Position numbers and translations under genes: made by a program
From: Bacillota bacterium
GTDB lineage: Bacteria; Bacillota; UBA4882; UBA10575
NCBI GenBank assembly: GCA_012521315.1
Contig: JAAYMP010000202.1
Coordinates: 1-25,912 of the forward strand
Direction: 5' to 3'
DNA: 25,912 bases
In this document: positions 7,450 through 14,496 of the stretch, in pieces
Layout of the letters: every line of letters begins with the position of its first letter
Numbering within the stretch: position 1 is the stretch's first letter
Notes under the pieces: generated by a model
Seen by the model: only the letters and a program-made list of their open reading frames with translations
Database searches by the model: none
What the model was told of the DNA's origin: nothing

Positions 7450-7881
7450 ATGAAAGTTAAACAGATCTCCGTCTTTTTGGAAAATAAATCCGGCCGGCTG
7501 GCCCAGGTCACCAAGATCCTCGGGGACAACCGGATTAACATCCGGGCCCTGGCCATTGCCGATACGGCCGATTACGGCATCCTGCGGTTGATTGTCAATG
7601 ATCCCGCGAAAGCAGTGGCGGTTTTGCGGGCGGAAGGACTGACGGTGCGGGAGACGGAAGTGATCGCCGTCGAAGTGCCGGACCAGCCGGGCGGGTTGGC
7701 CGCCGTCCTGCAGGAATTGGACGCCAAAGGGATTAACATTGAGTATATGTATGCTTTTGTCGGGAAAACAGCCGCGAACGCCATTGTCATCTTCCGCGTG
7801 GAGGAGACTGACCGGGCGGTGGCGCTGTTAGAAAATTCCCGGGTTAAGTTGTTGCCCGAAAGCGAACTCTACCATTATTAG
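7450..7881 (+). CDS. Tandem ACT-domain protein, paaK partner
   Basis: A protein of 143 residues made of two ACT domains, about 1-68 and 69-143. Each opens with the family pattern of a beta strand, a Gly-Leu turn and a helix (SGRLAQVTKILGDNRIN and PGGLAAVLQELDAKGIN). It has no catalytic domain. ACT domains bind small ligands, usually amino acids, so this is probably a free-standing sensor or regulatory subunit. Genes of this type commonly follow paaK in anaerobic bacteria and archaea. The ATG at 7450 has AGGGGAG at 7437-7443; an upstream in-frame start at 7387 gives residues unlike the family and is rejected. It lies behind the same T-box as paaK and may also have its own promoter. The ligand is unknown; an aromatic amino acid is a guess from context. 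Confidence 0.85.
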   Translation: MKVKQISVFLENKSGRLAQVTKILGDNRINIRALAIADTADYGILRLIVNDPAKAVAVLRAEGLTVRETEVIAVEVPDQPGGLAAVLQELDAKGINIEYMYAFVGKTAANAIVIFRVEETDRAVALLENSRVKLLPESELYHY

Positions 7882-7905
7882 GTTTGTTGATCCATGTCGT
7901 AATTT

Positions 7906-7919
7906 CACCAAAATTGGTG
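7906..7919. promoter_or_regulatory. 14-base palindrome upstream of lipA
   Basis: CACCAA and TTGGTG flank a two-base AA centre. It lies in the AT-rich 132-base gap between the ACT gene and lipA. With two-base symmetry and no T-run it is more like a protein-binding site than a terminator. No convincing promoter can be matched to it. Confidence 0.3.
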
Positions 7920-8013
7920 TAAATAGGACTGTCGTTTAAGCCGAAAATAATAATGAAAAATATTTTTGTTTTCGTCGGAGGACCGGTGAAGTAGTTTTGT
8001 GGAGTGTCGATGG

Positions 8014-8868
8014 ATGGAGCAGCGTAAACCGGAATGGTTGAAGATCAAAATACGAGCCAACGAGGGAAAATCCGGTGTTGAACATTTACTCCAGGAACTG
8101 GCGTTACCGACAGTTTGTAAAGAGGCGCGTTGTCCCAACTTGATGGAGTGTTACAGCAGAAGAACGGCCACTTTTTTGATCTTGGGACGGAATTGTACCC
8201 GGCATTGCCGGTTCTGTAGTGTGCAAAAAGGGCCGCCGGAACCGGTGGCCCCCGACGAGCCCCAGCGGGTGGCGGAAGCCGTGGCCAGGCTCCAGTTAAG
8301 CCATGTGGTGGTCACTTCGGTGACGCGGGACGACCTTCCGGACGGGGGGGCCGGGCAGTTCGCGGCGGTGGTCACGGCGGTCCGGCGTTTGAATCCGGGC
8401 GTCACCGTCGAAGTTTTGATCCCCGATTTCCAGGGAGACCAGGCGGCTTTGCAAAAAGTCTTGGCGGCGAGGCCGGATGTCCTCAATCACAATCTGGAAA
8501 CGGTCCCGCGACTTTATCCAAACGTGCGGCCGGAGGCCGATTACCGGCGTTCTTTAAACCTGCTGGCGCAGGTGAAAGCGCTTGACCCCGGTATTTTGAC
8601 AAAATCCGGCCTGATGGTGGGTTTGGGCGAAACCGAGGACGAGCTGACCGCGGTGATGAAGGATTTGCGCGCGACCGGTTGTGATCTGCTGACGATCGGG
8701 CAGTACCTAGCGCCCTCCCGTGCGCACCACCGGGTGGCCGCCTACGTTACACCGGCGCAGTTTGCGCGGTACGAGCAGACCGGGCGGGAGTTGGGGTTCC
8801 GTCATGTGGCCGCCGGTCCCTTCGTGCGCAGTTCCTACCGGGCGGCGGAGGCCTTCTCCGCTTACTGA
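8014..8868 (+). CDS. lipA: Lipoyl synthase (radical SAM)
   Basis: Inserts two sulfurs into protein-bound octanoyl groups to form the lipoyl cofactor of 2-oxo acid dehydrogenases and the glycine cleavage H protein. From the ATG at 8014 there are 284 residues, close to the family norm. Both iron-sulfur sites are present: the auxiliary cluster cysteines at 35, 40 and 46, and the radical SAM cysteines at 61, 65 and 68 (CTRHCRFC). The carboxy end has the conserved GPFVRSSY with the serine ligand. An in-frame GTG at 7999 is possible, but the ATG begins with the typical KPEWLK segment and has GGAG at 8001-8004, nine bases upstream. No lipB, lipM or lplA is nearby. Dihydrolipoyl dehydrogenase follows after one orphan gene. 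Confidence 0.95.
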   Translation: MEQRKPEWLKIKIRANEGKSGVEHLLQELALPTVCKEARCPNLMECYSRRTATFLILGRNCTRHCRFCSVQKGPPEPVAPDEPQRVAEAVARLQLSHVVVTSVTRDDLPDGGAGQFAAVVTAVRRLNPGVTVEVLIPDFQGDQAALQKVLAARPDVLNHNLETVPRLYPNVRPEADYRRSLNLLAQVKALDPGILTKSGLMVGLGETEDELTAVMKDLRATGCDLLTIGQYLAPSRAHHRVAAYVTPAQFARYEQTGRELGFRHVAAGPFVRSSYRAAEAFSAY

Positions 8869-8993
8869 GTAGATCATTTTCTTCACCCGACGGTTACAGG
8901 CGGCGTGGAAAGCTTCCCATGGTTTCATTGGTCCAGGTGTTGGCAAAGGGTTGGGCATTTAACTAACTGGTAAAGAGGAAGGCGAAATTACTG

Positions 8994-9428
8994 TTGAGAC
9001 ATACATACATTTTGGTTGAGGGAAAATGGAAGGCAAAAGGGGTTTATTATGATCAAGAGGCTAACCAGCTGGAAGTAACTGGCGAAACAACGATTGAACA
9101 TTTGCCGGACGAATGGATCCTGGATGGATTCATGGAGTTGAAGACGGAAGAGCCGATCAGATTTTATAATAAATACTCAATCATACCGAAGGAAGAAGAT
9201 AAAGATTTTACAGTATGGACATCGGTAAATCCAGCACTAGGAAGATTGAAAGGCAAATTTATGATTATTGGCGACACTATTTTGTCATCTTATATCTCTG
9301 AAGATGGTGTTTATTCCGGCGCGGAATGCTTATATAGAATAAGTGAAAATAAGTATCTTAACCGAGGTTTTGCCTTTAATGGAGAAGAGAAGCTCTCATC
9401 ATGGGCGGTGATATTAGAACGAGTTTAA
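8994..9428 (+). CDS. Hypothetical protein, AT-rich orphan gene
   Basis: I do not recognise this 144-residue protein. It starts at a TTG with GAGGAAGG at 8975-8982 eleven bases before. It has no signal peptide, membrane helix or obvious catalytic motif, and is rich in Glu, Lys, Tyr and Trp with alternating hydrophobic residues, suggesting a beta-rich soluble fold. Its base composition stands out: bases 9181-9240 hold 23 G/C, against 43 of 60 at 9601-9660 in lpdA. The flanks (8869-8993 and 9429-9555) hold no recognisable gene. It may have been acquired separately and inserted between the functionally related lipA and lpdA. The frame is open from start to stop with coding-like codons, so it is probably a real gene. 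Confidence 0.7.
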   Translation: MRHTYILVEGKWKAKGVYYDQEANQLEVTGETTIEHLPDEWILDGFMELKTEEPIRFYNKYSIIPKEEDKDFTVWTSVNPALGRLKGKFMIIGDTILSSYISEDGVYSGAECLYRISENKYLNRGFAFNGEEKLSSWAVILERV

Positions 9429-9555
9429 ATGGAATTACGCTAAAGCATATTATGTATACAAAATGTCAGCCGGTATGCTTGAACCCGAGGGATGAGCGAC
9501 CAGTGGCGAGTGATGAGAAGGAGTTGTTGGTCAAGAGACAGGAGGGACTTTAGGT

Positions 9556-10929
9556 TTGGTATATGATCTAATCGTGCTCGGGGGAGGTCCCGCCGGTTAC
9601 CACGGGGCGGCGCTGGCCGGGCGGAAAGGCCTGCGCACCCTCTTGCTTGAGCAAAAGGCGTTGGGCGGCGTCTGTTTACATAGCGGTTGTATCCCGTCCA
9701 AGACCTGGCTCCAGGCGGCGAAGATCCTTACCCATGCCCGGAACGGGACGGCTTATGGGGTGAAAGCGGCGGAGCTCCATCTCGACCAGCAGGCGGTTAC
9801 CGCGCGCAAAAACAAGGTGGTACGCATCTTGAGCGCCGGTGTGAAAACGAAGCTCCAAAACGCCGGGGTGGAAGTGGTCGCCGCCAAAGGTGAGATCCAA
9901 GGGCGAGACGAAAGCGGCTTCCGGGTGAAAGCCGGCGCCCATTGCTATACGGGGAAAAACCTCCTGGTGGCGACCGGGTCGGTGCCGGTTATCCCGCCAA
10001 TCCCCGGGCTGGAGGCCGGGCTTGGGGCGGGGACGATCAAGACCAACGCCGAACTCTTTGATCTGGACCATGTCCCGGCTTCGGTGGTGGTGATCGGCGG
10101 GGGTGTGATTGGGATGGAGATGGCGGCCTACTTCAGTGCGGTCGGCAGTAAGGTGACCGTCATCGAGCTGCTGGACCGGATTGGCGGGGAAATTGACCCG
10201 GAGATTGCCGGGATCCTTTACGATAACTACCGGAAAAAAGGGGTTGATTTTAAATTAAACACTAGGGTGACAGCGGTGGACGGGCAGCGGGTGCAGTTTG
10301 CGTCGCCCACGGGGGACGGCGCCGTCGAGGCGGAGCTGATCATTTTGAGCGCCGGACGCCGGCCTTTACTCTCCGGTTTTGGGCTGGAGACCCTAAGGCC
10401 GCAGATGGAGAATGGCCGGTTGGTGGTGGACCGGGGAGGCCGCACCAGCGTTCCGGGGCTCTACGCGGCGGGGGATGTTAACGGCCGTTCGATGTTGGCC
10501 CATACCGCTTACCGGGAAGCGGAAGTCTGTATCGACTGCATCCTGGGGGGAACGGCAGAAGTGAACTACGAAGCAATTCCGGCGGTCATTTATACCGATC
10601 CGGAGGTGGCTTCCGTGGGCGAGACCGCGGAGTCGTCCGCCCGGAAGGGATTGGATGTGCAAACAGTCAAAGTATCCATGCGGTACAGTGGTCGTTATGT
10701 CGCCGAGCACGAGGGGGGTGACGGGATCTGCAAGTTGATCGTTGCCCGCGGGGACCGGCGGCTTTTGGGGGTCCACCTGATTACGGAGTATGCTTCGGAG
10801 CTGATCTATGGGGCCGGCCTCATGATTGACCGGGGGTTGCCCCTCGACGAGCTCGAAAAGGTCGTCTTTCCCCACCCGACCGTTAGCGAGATCATCAAGG
10901 AAGCGGCATTCCAATATGGATCGATTTAG
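9556..10929 (+). CDS. lpdA: Dihydrolipoyl dehydrogenase
   Basis: FAD disulfide oxidoreductase (E3) that reoxidises dihydrolipoyl groups of 2-oxo acid dehydrogenase or glycine cleavage complexes with NAD+. It has 457 residues, slightly short for the family. The FAD-binding GGGPAG is at 9-14, the redox disulfide is Cys40-Cys45 in CLHSGCIPSK, and a second Rossmann motif, VVIGGGVIGMEMA, lies near 175. The second FAD motif is GLYAAGDVNG, and the active-site pair is His440-Glu445 in HPTVSE. Residue 42 is His where many E3 enzymes have Asn. The TTG start is supported by AGGAGG at 9540-9545. No E1, E2 or H-protein gene is in the window, so the complex it serves is unknown. Confidence 0.92.
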   Translation: MVYDLIVLGGGPAGYHGAALAGRKGLRTLLLEQKALGGVCLHSGCIPSKTWLQAAKILTHARNGTAYGVKAAELHLDQQAVTARKNKVVRILSAGVKTKLQNAGVEVVAAKGEIQGRDESGFRVKAGAHCYTGKNLLVATGSVPVIPPIPGLEAGLGAGTIKTNAELFDLDHVPASVVVIGGGVIGMEMAAYFSAVGSKVTVIELLDRIGGEIDPEIAGILYDNYRKKGVDFKLNTRVTAVDGQRVQFASPTGDGAVEAELIILSAGRRPLLSGFGLETLRPQMENGRLVVDRGGRTSVPGLYAAGDVNGRSMLAHTAYREAEVCIDCILGGTAEVNYEAIPAVIYTDPEVASVGETAESSARKGLDVQTVKVSMRYSGRYVAEHEGGDGICKLIVARGDRRLLGVHLITEYASELIYGAGLMIDRGLPLDELEKVVFPHPTVSEIIKEAAFQYGSI

Positions 10930-10983
10930 TCCCAAAAATAGTGGAAGTTTTCGTTGAAGAAAGAAGGGAAAGTAGGTGTAAAG

Positions 10984-12021
10984 ATGAGATATTTGCCATT
11001 GGATGAGATCACGGAAGATATGTGCCTGGCCAGACCGATCTTTAGTGGCGATGGTCGCATCTTACTCTCCAACGGGGTTAAGTTGACGGAAAAATATCTT
11101 GCCCGGTTAAAAGAGATGGGGTACCAAAACTTATACGTTTACCGGGACGGTGAAGAAGTCAACGATTTTTCCACGCCCATTAGTGACCAAACTATGCGCG
11201 AAGCGATCCAAGGGGTGAAGGACGCTTTTGGCAAAGCCGCCCTGCGACAGCGTTTGAACACCAGAAACGTCAGTGAAATCGTCGGTTACATTTTGGAGGA
11301 GATCTTAACCAACCCAACCGTCCTTTATAACCTGATGGATATAAAAAACCATGGTAATTACTATTACCATCATTCCATAAACGTCTGTGTCATTTCCACC
11401 CTGATCGCCAAGGAGATGGGTTTTTCTAGAGATAAATTGAAAGATCTGGCCACCGGCGCGCTCCTGCACGATTTGGGGATGGTTTGTGTCGACCCGAAGA
11501 TCCTGACCCAACCCCGCCCCCTTTCCGAAGAAGAGACCGCGGCGGTGCGTGAACATACCAATTACGGCTTTCAACTCCTCCGCATGGAACGGGATTTGAG
11601 TATTCTGGTGGCGCATACCGCCTGGCAGCACCATGAGCGGATGGATGGGAGCGGTTACCCAAAAGGGCTTGTTGGCGACGGGATCCATCTGTTCGGCCGG
11701 ATTGTCGCGGTGGCCGATTCCTACGAGACGATGACCAGCGGTCGTGTCTACAAGAAAGCCATGTGGAGCCACGAAGCGATCCGGCAGTTGAAAGAGAGTG
11801 CGCCCGAAAAATACGATCCCGAGGTGGTGGCGGCTATGTCACGTTCGGTCGCTTCCTACCCCGTAGGCAGCGTGGTCGTGCTGAATACCCACGAACAGGC
11901 GGTGGTGGTCGACGTAAACGCCAGAAAAATCACCATTCAGTTTGCCACCGGGCCGCGGGTGAACGCCCTGATGGAATTGGAACCCGATTCGGATGTTAAG
12001 ATTGAAGAACGTTTGTCTTGA
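10984..12021 (+). CDS. HD-GYP domain protein, probable c-di-GMP phosphodiesterase
   Basis: HD-GYP proteins bind two or three metals and hydrolyse cyclic di-GMP. The protein has 345 residues from the ATG at 10984. The first ~60 are a small domain that often precedes HD-GYP. The metal and catalytic residues are His129/His130, HD at 162-163, His191, and the signature HHExxDGxGYP at 216-226 (GYP intact at 224-226), so it should be active. A short beta-rich tail follows from about 290. There is no membrane helix or receiver domain, so it is cytosolic with no obvious input signal. An in-frame TTG at 10954 is also possible; I prefer the ATG because AGGTG at 10974-10978 sits at the right distance. 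Downstream it converges with rrf2. A cheR gene 2.5 kb away hints at motility control. Confidence 0.9.
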   Translation: MRYLPLDEITEDMCLARPIFSGDGRILLSNGVKLTEKYLARLKEMGYQNLYVYRDGEEVNDFSTPISDQTMREAIQGVKDAFGKAALRQRLNTRNVSEIVGYILEEILTNPTVLYNLMDIKNHGNYYYHHSINVCVISTLIAKEMGFSRDKLKDLATGALLHDLGMVCVDPKILTQPRPLSEEETAAVREHTNYGFQLLRMERDLSILVAHTAWQHHERMDGSGYPKGLVGDGIHLFGRIVAVADSYETMTSGRVYKKAMWSHEAIRQLKESAPEKYDPEVVAAMSRSVASYPVGSVVVLNTHEQAVVVDVNARKITIQFATGPRVNALMELEPDSDVKIEERLS

Positions 12022-12047
12022 ACGATGACGATCCCGCCAAACCTTCC

Positions 12048-12500
12048 TCAATTTTTGTCTTTTCGTGGATCCGGTCCTTTACGGGCCGCTTGTACTTTAT
12101 CCACCAAATCCTGGAGAGTGGTGGAAGAAAGGACTTCGTCAATTTTGGCGGAAAGCTCCTGCCAAAAGGAGATCGTCAGACAGGTATCCATCTTGTCGCA
12201 TTCGGTTGTTGTTCCGCCCGAGGCACAACTGGCTAGGGTGAGCGGCCCTTCGAGTGCTTTCAGCACTTCACCGACGGTGATCTGGTGGGCGGGGCGGGCC
12301 AGGACGTAACCGCCGTAAGAACCGCGGATGGCGTTGACGATCCCAGCTTTGCGCAAGAGGGCAAAGACTTGTTCCAGATAAGATTCGGAAATACCCTGCC
12401 GTTCAGCAATCACGCGTAGCGGAACGGGTTTTTTTTGGCCGTAAAACACCAGATCGGCCAATGACCGTAAACCGTACCTCCCTTTGGTTGAGATCAGCAA
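12048..12500 (-). CDS. Rrf2-family regulator, IscR-like
   Basis: DNA-binding regulator of 150 residues with an amino-terminal winged helix (ISTKGRYGLRSL start, recognition region ISESYLEQVFALLRKAGIV). Three cysteines at 92, 101 and 107 fall where IscR binds a [2Fe-2S] cluster (Escherichia coli IscR has 92, 98 and 104). The first spacing is eight residues rather than five, so cluster binding is likely but not certain. The start is TTG at 12500, with AAAGGAG on the minus strand eight bases upstream. The usual partner iscS/nifS is absent: the gene is alone, converging with the HD-GYP gene and divergent from an EamA transporter. A palindrome between its -10 and the ribosome binding site suggests autoregulation. 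Confidence 0.88.
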   Translation of the reverse strand: MLISTKGRYGLRSLADLVFYGQKKPVPLRVIAERQGISESYLEQVFALLRKAGIVNAIRGSYGGYVLARPAHQITVGEVLKALEGPLTLASCASGGTTTECDKMDTCLTISFWQELSAKIDEVLSSTTLQDLVDKVQAARKGPDPRKDKN

Positions 12501-12520
12501 GGTGTCCGCTCCTTTCTTAA

Positions 12521-12537
12521 CCTAGTAAGTTGATAGG
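12521..12537. promoter_or_regulatory. Putative Rrf2 operator
   Basis: Imperfect 17-base palindrome CCTA-gt-AA-g-TT-ga-TAGG, centred at 12529. It sits about 20 bases upstream of the rrf2 start codon, between a minus-strand TATAAT (12548-12553) and the ribosome binding site. That position suits autorepression. The TATAAT has no good -35 at 16-18 bases. Confidence 0.4.
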
Positions 12538-12804
12538 AAAATAGGATATTATAAATCTAACATAAAACCAGGTGATAATCAAGTTTTCCTTGTGGAAAAA
12601 GGAGAAAACGTTGGCGCCACCACTGCTTGGCGCGGACCGGCACCGGTCACGTGACCACTGGAAACACACAAAGCCTAACAAGGGAAAAGGTAGAAAAGAA
12701 ACGTTCCGAATGCTATACTATAATATAATTAATTATTACACGCCTAATTGTATACCCGTCCGGGCGGCGTCAATGAAGAAACGCGGTGGAAAGGATGCAA
12801 CAGG
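12538..12804. other. Divergent intergenic region with palindromes
   Basis: The rrf2-eamA gap (12501-12804) holds no convincing gene. Its left third is AT-rich with the rrf2 promoter. The middle (12611-12656) is GC-rich and repetitive: TTGGCGC occurs at 12611-12617 and again at 12627-12633, GACCGG-ca-CCGGTC forms an inverted repeat at 12635-12648, and GGTCACGTGACC (12645-12656) is a perfect palindrome. The right third contains TGCTATACT at 12711-12719, an extended -10 probably serving eamA, followed by TATAAT at 12719-12724. Confidence 0.5.
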
Positions 12805-13713
12805 ATGACGAAGAACAAAACCGAGCAAAGCAGGGCCCAGCGGACCAAAGCCGTCGCCCTGCTGGTGGTGACGGCGACCCTTTGGAGCACAAGCGGACTG
12901 TTGATTAAACTGATCGACTGGAACCCGCTGGCCATCACCGGGGTGCGCAGCTTCTTTGCGGCAATCTTGATGTGGGGTTATACGAAGAAACCAAAGTTGA
13001 ACCGCTCCGGGTGGCAGTGGGCGGCGGCGTTGGCCTATGCCGGGACCGTGATCACTTTTGTGATCGCCAACAAGATGACGACCTCGGCCAATGCCATTCT
13101 CCTCCAGTACACGGCCCCCATCTATGTGGTCCTCTTTGCCCGTTTGTTTCTGGGGGAGAGGACGAGCGGGGTTGATTGGGTGACGATTGTCGTGGTCTTA
13201 GCGGGCATGGGCCTCTTTTTCAAGGAAGAATTGACCCCTGGTGCTTTTTGGGGGAACGTGGTTGCTGTGGTCAGCGGCGTTTTCTTTGCCTTGACCGCTG
13301 TTCTCCTCCGGAAGCAGCGGGACGGCATCCCGGTCGAATCGGTGTTATTGGGCAACCTCATCACCGCGGTGGTGGCCATCCCGTATGTGGTCAACGACCC
13401 CCTGCCGAACTTTATGGCCTTGTTGATCCTCGCGTTGATGGGTTTTTTCCAGATTGGGCTCTCCTACATTCTCTTTACTATTGCGTTGCAAAAAGTATCC
13501 GCCCTGGAAGGGGTACTGGTTCCGCTGCTGGAACCGTTGTTGAACCCGGTTTGGGTCTTGATCTTTACCGGTGAAACACCGGGCGTCTGGGCGTTGGTGG
13601 GCGGGGCAATTGTCTTGTGTGCCGTGACCTTCCGCAGTTTAATCCTGACGGCCCGGGAAGTGAAAGACCGCAAGCCCGGCGGGGAAGCGGCGGATTTGGC
13701 GGAAAGATGTTGA
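12805..13713 (+). CDS. EamA/DMT-family transporter
   Basis: Inner membrane transporter of the drug/metabolite superfamily with 302 residues, about ten hydrophobic helices and two EamA repeats (roughly 15-140 and 155-285). Recognisable stretches include ATLWSTSGLLIKL at the start of the first helix, ANAILLQYTAPIYVVLFA at the end of repeat one, and ALEGVLVPLLEPLLNPVW in repeat two. Relatives export amino acids or other small metabolites; the substrate cannot be told. The ATG at 12805 has GGAAAGGA at 12788-12795; an in-frame ATG at 12748 would add 19 polar residues without a good ribosome binding site. It is divergent from rrf2 and runs toward a nitroreductase 55 bases downstream, likely co-transcribed. 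Confidence 0.88.
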   Translation: MTKNKTEQSRAQRTKAVALLVVTATLWSTSGLLIKLIDWNPLAITGVRSFFAAILMWGYTKKPKLNRSGWQWAAALAYAGTVITFVIANKMTTSANAILLQYTAPIYVVLFARLFLGERTSGVDWVTIVVVLAGMGLFFKEELTPGAFWGNVVAVVSGVFFALTAVLLRKQRDGIPVESVLLGNLITAVVAIPYVVNDPLPNFMALLILALMGFFQIGLSYILFTIALQKVSALEGVLVPLLEPLLNPVWVLIFTGETPGVWALVGGAIVLCAVTFRSLILTAREVKDRKPGGEAADLAERC

Positions 13714-13768
13714 TCGATGGTCAAAGATAAAGATAAGGAAGATGGACAAAGCTTAAGGAGGAGACTGT

Positions 13769-14338
13769 ATGCTTAAGGAATTGATCCGTCAGAACCGGAG
13801 TTACCGCCGGTTTTATGAGCATGAGCCGCTCACCAGGGACATCTTGGTCCAATTGGTGGATCTGGCGCGGTGCGCGCCTTCGGCGGCCAACCGTCAACCT
13901 CTAAAGTATCTGTTGTCATATACCCCGGAACGGAACAACCGGATCTTTCCCCACCTGCGCTGGGCGGGGTATCTGACCGACTGGCCGGGGCCGGCCCCCG
14001 GTGAACGCCCGGCGGGGTATATAGTGATCCTGGGTGATACCACCATCAGTAAAAATTTCGACTGTGACCACGGGATTGCGGCCCAAAGCATCCTTTTGGG
14101 GGCGGTCGAGGCGGGGCTGGGCGGCTGTATCATCGCCTCCATTGACCGGGAGAGGTTACGGCAGGACCTCCAGATCCCGGCTCATTTCGAGATCTTGCTG
14201 GTCTTGGCTTTGGGCCGGCCGAAAGAAGAAGTTGTCCTTGAGACGGTGGATGAAAGCGGCGATATCCGCTACTGGCGGGATGATCAGGCTGTCCATCATG
14301 TGCCGAAACGGCCTTTGGACGACCTGATCCTGGATTGA
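13769..14338 (+). CDS. Nitroreductase-family flavoprotein
   Basis: Probable FMN-dependent NAD(P)H oxidoreductase of the nitroreductase fold, 189 residues. The amino-terminal FMN phosphate-binding pattern is visible as RQNRSYRRF, followed by the family stretch ARCAPSAANRQPLKY. The middle GIAAQSILLGAVEAGLGGC and the later LALGRPKEE are typical of the family. It is one of the short 170-200 residue members common in anaerobes. The substrate is unknown. AAGGAGGAG lies just before the ATG. It follows eamA closely and no T-run terminator separates it from cheR, though a hairpin starts at its stop codon. Confidence 0.88.
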   Translation: MLKELIRQNRSYRRFYEHEPLTRDILVQLVDLARCAPSAANRQPLKYLLSYTPERNNRIFPHLRWAGYLTDWPGPAPGERPAGYIVILGDTTISKNFDCDHGIAAQSILLGAVEAGLGGCIIASIDRERLRQDLQIPAHFEILLVLALGRPKEEVVLETVDESGDIRYWRDDQAVHHVPKRPLDDLILD

Positions 14339-14365
14339 GGGACGCGGCTTTTACGCAGCCGTCCC
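14339..14365 (+). other. Hairpin between nitroreductase gene and cheR
   Basis: GGGA (14339-14342) pairs with TCCC, and CGGCT (14345-14349) with AGCCG, with a two-base CG bulge on the 5' side and a seven-base loop. No T-run follows, so it is not a classical terminator. It begins at the end of the nitroreductase gene and opens the 158-base leader of cheR. It could act in mRNA processing or attenuation. Confidence 0.4.
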
Positions 14366-14496
14366 AGCTCATTCCGTTGGGCCCGGTGGAGATCTTACTG
14401 AGCGTAAAAAGCTTTGAAAAGGAAAACACCGGTGCCTGTCGAATGGATCAGCATGCTCAGATCGCATGGATAAGGGAAGCGGAGGGTGATTGGAGC

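Noticed and set aside
12572..12808. Small plus-strand frame of 78 codons before eamA
   Set aside because: Runs across the promoter-like AT-rich stretch and palindromes, is very basic and has no family resemblance; no good ribosome binding site.
14339..14365. Rho-independent terminator after the nitroreductase gene
   Set aside because: The hairpin is real but lacks a T-run, so it was listed only as a hairpin.
14339..14496. Cyclic di-GMP riboswitch in the cheR leader
   Set aside because: Considered because of cheR and HD-GYP nearby, but I could not find the conserved GEMM core elements.
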